Positions 7,688 to 12,955 of a DNA stretch of 29,090 nucleotides are shown in pieces (within the stretch, counting starts at the first letter, position 1; every line of letters begins with the position of its first letter). Where the stretch lies: the NCBI GenBank assembly GCA_964383715.1, contig CAYLHU010000003.1, positions 1 through 29,090 on the forward strand, written 5' to 3'. Source of the stretch: CAYLHU01 sp964383715. GTDB lineage: Bacteria; Patescibacteriota; Minisyncoccia; Minisyncoccales; CG1-02-41-26. The translations under genes were made by a program, and so were the position numbers. The notes below the pieces were generated by a model, which saw nothing but the letters and a program-made list of their open reading frames with translations, made no database searches and had not been told where the DNA came from.

Positions 7688-9418
7688 TCACATTCTCTCG
7701 GGACTGGAGATGCCCAAAAGGGAAAGGGAGTTTTTTAGAACTTGAGCGACTCCGAAAGTTAAAAACAATCTAAGCTTTCTTGTTTGGGGATTCTTTGCCT
7801 TGTTTATCGGCTCACAATTATAAAATGTGTTATATTTTTGAGCCAAATCAAAAGCAAAATTACAAATTAAGTTAGGAGAAAAACTTTGAGCGGAGTTTTT
7901 GACCACCTCGGGAAAAAAAGATATCACTCTTAAAATATTCTTTTCCTCTTCACCAATTTTGACTTCGTTATTTAATTTTGATATGTTTTTAGCTATAAAG
8001 ACCCTAAAATTACCTTTCTTCAAAACACTCTGGCAACGAGCATAAGTATATTGAATATAGGGACCAGAGTTTCCTTTCAAGTTTAAGATTTTATCCCAGT
8101 CAAAAATAATATCTTTGCTTCGATGATGAGACAAATCATTATATTTCACCGCCCCGACTCCAACTTCCGTGGCTATCTTATCCTTCTCTTTATCCGAAAA
8201 ATCCCTGCTTGTTTCCGATTCATTGATTACTCCCTTGGCTCTCTTAACGGCTTCGCCCAAAATTTCTTTTAATCTTATCGTTCGACCGGTTCGAGTTGAA
8301 ATCTTCTGATGTTCAAAACGGATAAGCCCATGTGATAAATGATAGAAGATGTCCTTTTTAGCCCAACCCAAAAGATTAGCAACCCAAAATAATTGCTGGA
8401 AATAGAGTTCCTGCTCTTTGCCGACCTCATAAACTATCAAGTCCGGCTTCCATCTTTTTAGGCGGTATTTTATTGTAGCTAAATCCCGAGTTAAATAAGT
8501 AGTCGCCCCATCGGATTTCAAGAGCATTGCCGGAACAGATTTTTCGTCAGAATGTTTCACAACTAAAGCTCCTTCGCTTTTAGAAGTAATTTTCTTCTCC
8601 ATCGCCTCACTAATGATTTCCCCCAGCATTTTTTGATAAAAACTTTCGCTTAAAGAATAATCAATTTTTATATCTAATAATTTATAGATTTTATTAAACT
8701 CTTCGAAGCTTATATCTCGGCAAATTTGCCATATTTTTTTGGCTTCTTTGTTCCCTTCTTCCATTTTTTTGAACCAATTCCGTGCTTCTTCTTCCATTTT
8801 TGGATTGTCTTGAACTTGTTTATGAAAATCAATATAGTCCCTTTCTAAATCATCTATTTTTATTTTTTTAAGGTCGGTTTTATTTTTCTTTAATTGATAA
8901 ATTACTTTCCCGAATTGAGTCCCCCAGTCACCTAAATGATTATCGCCAATACATTCCCAGCCAGAAAACTTGTAAATATTATAAATCGCCTGACCGATGA
9001 TAGTTGACCTCAAATGTCCCACTCCAAATGATTTGGCAATATTAGGAGAAGAATAATCAATGATAATCTTTTTTCCTTTCCCCACCTTAGACGAACCGTA
9101 TTTCGAACCCTCTTCTAAAACCCTGTTTAACTGCTTGATTAAATACTTTTCTGAAAGAAAAAAATTGATAAAACCGGGAGGAACCGTCTCAATCCTGCTT
9201 AACAAATCGGACTGGCATTCCGCCATCGTCTTTTTCAATTTCGTGGCTATTTCCATTGGTTTTATCCCCGCTTTTTTTGATATAGTCAAAGCCGTATTGG
9301 TCGCATAGTCGCCAAAACTTTCTTCTTGGGGTTTTTCTATTTCAATATTTTCCAAATCAAAACCGAAATCCTTTTTAACCGCCTTTTTTATCAATTTTTC
9401 AATTTCTTTCTTGAACAT
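7688..9418 (-). CDS. argS: arginine--tRNA ligase
   Basis: Charges tRNA-Arg; class Ia synthetase of 576 residues, the usual length. The N-terminal Add1 domain (ESFGDYATNTALTISKK, about 33-50) is followed by SPNIAKSFGVGHLRST, which holds the HIGH equivalent GHLRST near residue 135. Further on are GDWGTQFGKV, DGATTYLTRDLA, and KISTRTGRTI in the KMSKS position. The C-terminal DALR anticodon-binding domain begins around YTYARCQSVL and ends in GISSPERM. Start: ATG at 9418 preceded by AAAAGGT and a good promoter at 9442-9469. It is the first gene of the argS-ileS-membrane protein-glyS row, although the repeat elements at 7444-7656 may affect read-through to ileS. Confidence 0.96.
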   Translation of the reverse strand: MFKKEIEKLIKKAVKKDFGFDLENIEIEKPQEESFGDYATNTALTISKKAGIKPMEIATKLKKTMAECQSDLLSRIETVPPGFINFFLSEKYLIKQLNRVLEEGSKYGSSKVGKGKKIIIDYSSPNIAKSFGVGHLRSTIIGQAIYNIYKFSGWECIGDNHLGDWGTQFGKVIYQLKKNKTDLKKIKIDDLERDYIDFHKQVQDNPKMEEEARNWFKKMEEGNKEAKKIWQICRDISFEEFNKIYKLLDIKIDYSLSESFYQKMLGEIISEAMEKKITSKSEGALVVKHSDEKSVPAMLLKSDGATTYLTRDLATIKYRLKRWKPDLIVYEVGKEQELYFQQLFWVANLLGWAKKDIFYHLSHGLIRFEHQKISTRTGRTIRLKEILGEAVKRAKGVINESETSRDFSDKEKDKIATEVGVGAVKYNDLSHHRSKDIIFDWDKILNLKGNSGPYIQYTYARCQSVLKKGNFRVFIAKNISKLNNEVKIGEEEKNILRVISFFPEVVKNSAQSFSPNLICNFAFDLAQKYNTFYNCEPINKAKNPQTRKLRLFLTFGVAQVLKNSLSLLGISSPERM

Positions 9419-9441
9419 TTTACCTTTTTAATACACCATTT

Positions 9442-9469
9442 ATTATATCTTTTTTTGCCCTTATTTCAA
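9442..9469 (-). promoter_or_regulatory. sigma-70 type promoter of argS
   Basis: TTGAAA (9464-9469) and TATAAT (9442-9447) lie 16 bp apart on the minus strand. The expected start site near 9435 gives a short leader of about 17 nt containing AAAGGT before the argS ATG. Confidence 0.6.
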
Positions 9470-9590
9470 GATAAGAACTCTGCCCTCGCTCCCCACTAAC
9501 TCTTTGCCTTGTGAAAATAAGATAAAAAACCAATTTTTTTATTAACAAAAAATGACAACTTAACTCCCATTAATTAAGATAAGGCACAAT

Positions 9591-9636
9591 AACTTTGTTA
9601 CACTTTAGAACGATCGTCCTAAAGTGTAACAAGTTA
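9591..9636. repeat. near-perfect long palindrome
   Basis: The core 9597-9630 (34 bp) is centred on ACGATCGT, with arms GTTACACTTTAG / CTAAAGTGTAAC and one mismatched pair. AACTTT on the left and AAGTT on the right extend the symmetry imperfectly. No poly-T run follows directly on either strand, so a plain terminator is unlikely. It may be a REP-like mobile palindrome or a protein-binding site. Only one copy is seen in the window. Confidence 0.7.
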
Positions 9637-9699
9637 AGAATAGGTTGGGTTTAAGATAGGTTGGGTTATAAGATAGGTTGGGTTTAAGATAGGTTGGGC
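9635..9699. repeat. tandem direct repeat, about four copies of a 15-17 bp unit
   Basis: The unit TAAGATAGGTTGGGTT occurs four times in a row, starting at 9635, 9652, 9669 and 9685, with one-base differences. A broken fifth unit TAAGGG follows. It lies between the long palindrome and the REP palindrome, in a stretch of about 360 bp (9419-9784) that holds the argS promoter and repeats but no gene I can support. Confidence 0.8.
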
Positions 9700-9736
9700 T
9701 AAGGGAACAATAAATTGAATTATAAATTATTCAACA

Positions 9737-9771
9737 TTCTGTCTGTTGACATCTGATGTCAACAGACAGAA
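9737..9771. repeat. REP palindrome, copy 1 (solo)
   Basis: A 35-bp perfect palindrome with inner core GTTGACATC-T-GATGTCAAC and outer arms TCTGTCT/AGACAGA. The same palindrome flanks the RAYT transposase gene at 26907-26947 and 27802-27830, about 17 kb away. This copy is thus probably a solo REP moved by that or a related transposase. Confidence 0.82.
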
Positions 9772-9784
9772 AAAATTGAATCAA

Positions 9785-9991
9785 ATGACAAAAAAACTAA
9801 AAAAAAGAGCCCCCGACGAAAAATATCGCAAGGACTCAAAATATCAAGTGTTTAGGGTGATTCGCGCGCGCCTCTTACCTCTTTCTAGAGAAGAAAATGA
9901 CGGGGTTAAACCTCGTCATTTTCTTGTGCTTGATAAAAGGGATAATAAAAAAACAAAAAACCCATTACTGGGTATCTTTTATTTTTACTAA
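9785..9991 (+). CDS. doubtful small basic ORF built partly of repeat sequence
   Basis: An ATG at 9785 opens a 68-codon Lys/Arg-rich frame (MTKKLKKRAPDEKYRKDSKY...). Its second half (ENDGVKPRHFLVLDKR) is the translation of palindromic repeat B and its tail. There is no recognisable domain and no convincing ribosome binding site. A weak hairpin CCCATTACTGGG with a T-rich tail closes it. It is more likely intergenic repeat sequence or a gene remnant than a working gene. Confidence 0.2.
   Translation: MTKKLKKRAPDEKYRKDSKYQVFRVIRARLLPLSREENDGVKPRHFLVLDKRDNKKTKNPLLGIFYFY
9893..9941 (+). repeat. palindromic repeat B, copy 1, with conserved tail
   Basis: A 31-bp palindrome (arms GAAAATGACG.GGTT / AACC.CGTCATTTTC around a central A, one G-T pair) is followed by TTCTTGTGCTTGATAAAAGG. 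Palindrome and tail recur together at 10441-10487, about 550 bp away. The palindrome alone recurs inside recG. Confidence 0.8.
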
Positions 9992-10002
9992 AATATAGAA
10001 CT

Positions 10003-10359
10003 CTAATAATCCAGCTTAACCCCAAGCTTGACAGCAATTTGTTGAATCCATTTTTCGTGCCTGTCAACTTTATGTCCAAGCATTACCATCTCCTGAAAAT
10101 ATGTGTCCGCTTTCTTGGCGTAAGCGTCAACGGAATTTAATAATTCATTAAAATCATCCTTAGTAGAAAGATTTTCTACTGCCTTCTTTAAATCTTCTTT
10201 TGTGGCAAATACATCAAATAATTTATTAAATTTTTCATCAATTTTAACAAATCTGTCTTCAATTTTAACAAACCCGTCTCCAATCTTAACAAACTCATTA
10301 TCAACCTTCCCGAATTTTTTATCTAAATATTTAACTAATTCTGAAAAATCTTCTTTCAT
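10003..10359 (-). CDS. coiled-coil hypothetical protein
   Basis: Function not recognised. With the start at 10359 it has 118 residues and is predicted to be almost entirely helical. A repeated 7-residue pattern (FVKIGDG, FVKIEDR, FVKIDEK) near residues 28-48 shows hydrophobic positions four and three apart, as in coiled coils. The end is HKVDRHEKWIQQIAVKLGVKLDY. Similar short coiled-coil proteins are common in CPR genomes. I chose MKEDFSELVKYLDKKF as the start because the longer alternative (TTG at 10383) lies inside the promoter. The predicted transcription start is about 2 nt before this ATG, so the mRNA may be leaderless. Confidence 0.7.
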   Translation of the reverse strand: MKEDFSELVKYLDKKFGKVDNEFVKIGDGFVKIEDRFVKIDEKFNKLFDVFATKEDLKKAVENLSTKDDFNELLNSVDAYAKKADTYFQEMVMLGHKVDRHEKWIQQIAVKLGVKLDY

Positions 10360-10367
10360 ATATTTTG

Positions 10368-10396
10368 ATTGTATATTGTTCAAAAATTAATGTCAA
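10368..10396 (-). promoter_or_regulatory. sigma-70 type promoter of coiled-coil gene
   Basis: TTGACA (10391-10396) and TACAAT (10368-10373) with a 17-bp spacer on the minus strand. The usual start-site distance places transcription start near 10361, next to the ATG at 10359. Confidence 0.6.
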
Positions 10397-10440
10397 GTTG
10401 GCTATATTAAATCATCTGAAATCCGACTTCAATAAGGCAG

Positions 10441-10487
10441 AAATGACGGGGTTAAACCCCGTCATTTTCTTGTGCTTGATAAAAGGA
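10441..10487 (+). repeat. palindromic repeat B, copy 2, with conserved tail
   Basis: A 27-bp perfect palindrome (AAATGACGGGGTT-A-AACCCCGTCATTT) is followed by the tail TCTTGTGCTTGATAAAAGG that is shared with 9893-9941. It lies directly upstream of smpB and may supply part of its leader. Confidence 0.82.
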
Positions 10488-10511
10488 AGTTGTGATGATA
10501 ATCTGAAATTG

Positions 10512-10958
10512 ATGAGAGTTATAATTGAAAATAAAAAGGCCTTCGCCAATTATCATTTTATCGAAAAGTTTCAAGCAGGGATTGTTTTAATCGGCCAAGA
10601 AGTAAAATCAATCAAAGAAGGAAGAGTTAATTTGAGCGGGTCTTTTATTTCCTTGAAGGGAGAAGAGGTTTTTTGGGTGGGAGCCACTATCCCTCCCTAT
10701 CAGCCCAAGAACGCTCCTGAAAATTACAACCCTCAACGAGAGAGAAAACTTCTTCTGACAAAACCTGAAATAAGAAAGTTAATCGGTCGAGTAAGGCAAA
10801 GGGGCTTGACGATTGTCCCCTTAATGATATATACTAAAAGAGGAAATATAAAAATGAAGTTTGCTTTAGCCCGAGGAAAAGGGAAAGTAGATAAAAGAGA
10901 ACAAATTAAAAAAAGAGAAATCGAAAGAGAAATTAAAAGGGCCTTAAAGGAAACATAG
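10512..10958 (+). CDS. smpB: SsrA-binding protein SmpB
   Basis: Binds tmRNA and brings it to stalled ribosomes in trans-translation. From the ATG at 10512 the protein has 148 residues, the normal size. Family landmarks are ENKKAFANYHFIEKFQAGIVL, GQEVKSIKEGRVNLSGSFIS, PYQPKNAPENYNPQRERKLLL, GLTIVPLMIYTKRGNIKMKFALARGKGKVDKRE and the basic tail REIEREIKRALKET. The frame is open 49 codons further upstream, but that part translates repeat B and is not SmpB-like. No strong ribosome binding site is seen. The last base of the TAG stop is the first base of tmRNA. Confidence 0.95.
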   Translation: MRVIIENKKAFANYHFIEKFQAGIVLIGQEVKSIKEGRVNLSGSFISLKGEEVFWVGATIPPYQPKNAPENYNPQRERKLLLTKPEIRKLIGRVRQRGLTIVPLMIYTKRGNIKMKFALARGKGKVDKREQIKKREIEREIKRALKET

Positions 10959-11319
10959 GGGGTGTTATAATCGGATTTGACAAAGATTTAACCTAATATA
11001 AGCAAGCCGAGGAAATCTCGTAAAACTTTAACCCGCCAATCGGCGGAACAAGTAAGTGCAAACTTATTTTCTAAACCCGCTTACGCCTACGCTTAAGTAG
11101 GTAAAGCCATCCTCCCGCTAATTCTCAATAGGCGGCCAAGGGTGTCATTTATTGAGATTAGGCAGTCGTTGAGCTCGGAATAACTGCCGAAAATTAAGAG
11201 CTCGGATTTCAGAGATTTTGTCAATTTCTTACTCTAATTTCTTAAAGATAAAATTGAACAAACTTGTAGAATTATTTTAGAAAAATTTTTGGACGAGGGC
11301 TCGACTCCCTTCACCTCCA
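10958..11319 (+). ncRNA. ssrA: transfer-messenger RNA (tmRNA)
   Basis: Rescues stalled ribosomes and tags the broken peptide for proteolysis. The 5' end GGGGGTG (10958-10964) pairs with CACCTCC (11312-11318), giving a 7-bp acceptor stem with one G-U pair and A as discriminator. The T-arm is GGACGAGGGCTCGACTCCC-like at 11291-11309. CCA is not encoded (CAA follows). The tag frame at 11058-11096 reads GCA AAC ... GCT TAA and encodes ANLFSKPAYAYA, with the small hydrophobic C-terminus typical of proteolysis tags. Inverted repeats on both sides of the tag (for example GGCAGT...ACTGCC at 11161-11190) fit pseudoknots. It overlaps the smpB stop codon by one base and precedes infC by 10 bp. Confidence 0.95.
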
Positions 11320-11329
11320 CAATAAAATT

Positions 11330-11845
11330 TTGCCAAAAAGAATATTCGTCAATAATCAAATAAGGGCAAGACAGGTAAGAGTAATAGATGAGAACGGAGA
11401 ACAGTTAGGGGTCTATGACCTAACAAAAGCCCTTAGGGAATCCCGAGAAAAAGGGTTTGATTTAATTCAGATTAGTGATAAAGTTGAGCCACCAGTTTGC
11501 AAGTTCGGAAAGATTGGCAAGTATCTCTACCAAATTAAGAAAAAAGAAAAACAGCAAAAATCGGTAAGAACAGGAGAGATAAAAAGTATTAGATTGGGAT
11601 TTAATATATCCGACCATGATATGGAGACCCAAGCTAAAAAGGTAGACAAATTTTTTAAAAAGGGCTTTAGGGCCAAAATAGAATTGTCATTAAAAGGGAG
11701 ACAAAAAAGATTAGGTGATTTTGGGAAAGAAAGGTTGGAAAGATTTTTAGAGATTCTAAAAAAAATAACCCCCTACAAGATTGAAAGAGAGTTAAAAAGA
11801 GAAACCCGAGGCCTAACAATAATAATTGCCAAAGAATCCGATTAA
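11330..11845 (+). CDS. infC: translation initiation factor IF-3
   Basis: Binds the 30S subunit, checks the start codon and prevents early 50S joining. The 171-residue protein has the N-domain (NNQIRARQVRVIDENGEQLGV, DLTKALRESREKGFDLIQIS, PPVCKFGKIGKYLYQ), a Lys-rich linker (KKKEKQQKSV) and the C-domain (IKSIRLGFNISDHDMETQAKKVDKFF, GFRAKIELSLKGRQ). The start must be non-AUG: TTG at 11330 gives MPKRIFVNNQ, and the codon before it is ATT, the codon used by E. coli infC. No ATG lies nearby in frame. A rare start codon in infC is the known basis of IF-3 autoregulation. The tmRNA 3' end lies 10 bp upstream, leaving almost no leader unless the message includes ssrA. Confidence 0.95.
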   Translation: MPKRIFVNNQIRARQVRVIDENGEQLGVYDLTKALRESREKGFDLIQISDKVEPPVCKFGKIGKYLYQIKKKEKQQKSVRTGEIKSIRLGFNISDHDMETQAKKVDKFFKKGFRAKIELSLKGRQKRLGDFGKERLERFLEILKKITPYKIERELKRETRGLTIIIAKESD

Positions 11846-11856
11846 AAGAGAGTTTG

Positions 11857-11978
11857 CCCTGCCCAAATTTTGCGAGAATTTGGGTGACAGCCCGCTTCGC
11901 TCAGGCTGCGGTATATTTTCGAGATTAGGATTTGATAATATATAAATATAAAATTAGGGTGGCAAAATTTGGGCGGGG
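11857..11978 (+). repeat. 17-bp inverted repeat enclosing about 90 bp, between infC and rpmI
   Basis: CCCTGCCCAAATTTTGC at 11857-11873 pairs with GCAAAATTTGGGCGGGG at 11962-11978, with one T-G pair. Inside are a second AATTTGGG and the GC-rich CCCGCTTCGCTCAGGCTGCGG. No T-run follows. It has the shape of another small inverted-repeat element or of a long-range stem in the rpmI leader. It is not the same family as the CCCAGCAC elements. Confidence 0.7.
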
Positions 11979-11982
11979 TGCT

Positions 11983-12021
11983 CATATTTGTAGCTACTCG
12001 TAAAACTCGTAGACAAATATG
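11983..12021 (+). promoter_or_regulatory. hairpin that sequesters the rpmI start codon
   Basis: CATATTTGT (11983-11991) pairs with ACAAATATG (12013-12021), the last three bases being the rpmI ATG. An inner CTAC/GTAG pair (11994-11997 and 12008-12011) extends it around the loop. No AGGAG precedes the ATG. The structure would hide the start codon, so rpmI translation may depend on ribosomes or a protein opening the stem. Confidence 0.65.
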
Positions 12022-12213
12022 GCAAAGACAAGAAAATCAATAACAAAAAGATTCAAACTAACAAAAAATGGAAAGGTTTTGAGAAGAGCTATCGGGCAGG
12101 ACCATTACCGGGCAAAAAAATCAGGGAATAAAATACGGGGAATGAGGAAAATGAAAGTCCTTTCAGAATCATTGGCAAAGAAAATAAAGCAGGCGTTAGT
12201 GAAAACAAGCTGA
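12019..12213 (+). CDS. rpmI: 50S ribosomal protein L35
   Basis: Small basic 64-residue protein of the large subunit. MAKTRKSITKRFKLTKNGKV, RRAIGQDHYRAKKS and the Arg/Lys-rich end match L35. It stands between infC and rplT, the universal order. The start codon lies in the stem of a hairpin (11983-12021). The spacer to rplT is long (197 bp) because a repeat element and a hairpin lie in it. Confidence 0.95.
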   Translation: MAKTRKSITKRFKLTKNGKVLRRAIGQDHYRAKKSGNKIRGMRKMKVLSESLAKKIKQALVKTS

Positions 12214-12242
12214 AAGTGAGGTTTGAGCTTATGGCTGCTTTA

Positions 12243-12345
12243 CCCAGCACTTATTTATATGGAAACATTACAAGAGTTTTAACTTTGTAATTCTGAATGA
12301 TAATATTAATCTCTGTTTTGTGTTTCTGTATAAATAAGTGCTGGG
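12243..12345 (+). repeat. TIR element copy 3 (103 bp) between rpmI and rplT
   Basis: Begins CCCAGCACTTATTTATAT and ends ATAAATAAGTGCTGGG. It has the same length and an alignable interior as 7453-7555 (AACATTA, TTTGTAATTCTGAATGATAAT, TTTTGTGTTT), in inverted chromosomal orientation but the same orientation relative to the downstream gene. It is non-coding, palindromic and multicopy, so MITE-like, though no target-site duplication is obvious. Confidence 0.8.
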
Positions 12346-12360
12346 TATAAGAATCTGTAA

Positions 12361-12397
12361 TCCGCCAAACTTTTTACTTCGTAAAAACTTTGGCGGA
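12361..12397 (+). promoter_or_regulatory. leader hairpin of rplT (repeat family shared with ileS and a glycosyltransferase gene)
   Basis: TCCGCCAAA-C-TTTTTAC, a TTC loop, then GTAAAAA-C-TTTGGCGGA makes a 17-pair hairpin with one C-C mismatch. It ends 13 bases before the rplT ATG, followed by AACATCTTTTAATATG. The same tail precedes ileS (AACATCTTCTAATATG) and a close relative precedes the glycosyltransferase gene. It could act in L20 feedback, which is known for rplT leaders, but its presence at unrelated genes argues for a mobile repeat. Confidence 0.65.
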
Positions 12398-12410
12398 AAC
12401 ATCTTTTAAT

Positions 12411-12791
12411 ATGGTTAGAGTAAAAAGAGGAACAAGCGCCCACAAGCGCAGAAAAAAAACATTGGAACTCACAAAGGGTTTCCGTTGGGGACGGAAATCA
12501 AAGTTTCGCTTAGCCAAACAGGCCTTGACAAAGGCCTTGGTTTATAGTTATCGAGACAGAAAGGTTAAGAAAAGAACTTTCCGCCAATTGTGGCAAACTC
12601 AAATAAAAGCAATTTGCCAAGAAGAAGGTTTAAGTTATAGCGATTTTATCCATTTTCTTAAAGAAAAAAATATCGAGTTAGACAGAAAAATCTTGGCTCA
12701 ATTAGCCAAAGAAAAACCCGATATCTTTCAAAAAATTATCTCCGAAGTAAAACCCCTTAAGAGTAAAGCAGGCGGGAAAGAATCCAAATAA
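12411..12791 (+). CDS. rplT: 50S ribosomal protein L20
   Basis: Large-subunit assembly protein. The 126 residues MVRVKRGTSAHKRRKKTLEL, GFRWGRKSKFRLAKQALTKALVYSYRDRKVKKRTFRQLWQTQI and the C-terminal helices are L20. I use the ATG at 12411; an in-frame TTG seven codons upstream would translate the repeat. The C-terminal tail (residues about 105-126) is Lys-rich. Its 3' end overlaps, antisense, a small membrane-protein frame. Confidence 0.95.
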   Translation: MVRVKRGTSAHKRRKKTLELTKGFRWGRKSKFRLAKQALTKALVYSYRDRKVKKRTFRQLWQTQIKAICQEEGLSYSDFIHFLKEKNIELDRKILAQLAKEKPDIFQKIISEVKPLKSKAGGKESK

Positions 12792-12873
12792 CCGCAACGG
12801 CTCCAACAAGTAGAAGTGTCCAAAGGAGCTGTTTTTTATTATTCTCTTTTTGGTTTTCTGTTGATTGCTCCAT
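12757..12873 (-). CDS. small single-pass membrane protein (38 aa)
   Basis: An ATG at 12873 opens a 38-codon frame: a polar start MEQSTENQKENNKKQ, then a hydrophobic helix LLWTLLLVGAVAVIWILSRLL (split over residues 16-36). That polar-then-helix layout is what a real small membrane protein looks like. It follows polX on the same strand with an 82-bp gap, and its last 35 bp overlap the end of rplT in antisense. The ribosome binding site is weak (GAGAG, too far upstream), so this may be chance. Confidence 0.4.
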   Translation of the reverse strand: MEQSTENQKENNKKQLLWTLLLVGAVAVIWILSRLLYS

Positions 12874-12955
12874 TAGGTTATTCTAACTCTCTTAAAAATA
12901 AAAAACTATAGGCATCCACTATCCTGCTGTTCAGCAAGATAGATTTTTAACAGAA

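Noticed and set aside
9597..9771. CRISPR array
   Set aside because: The palindromes differ from each other, and the tandem units have no spacers.
9738..9784. N-terminal extension of the small ORF starting within the REP (MTSDVNRQKK)
   Set aside because: It is the translation of a palindrome that is found elsewhere without a gene.
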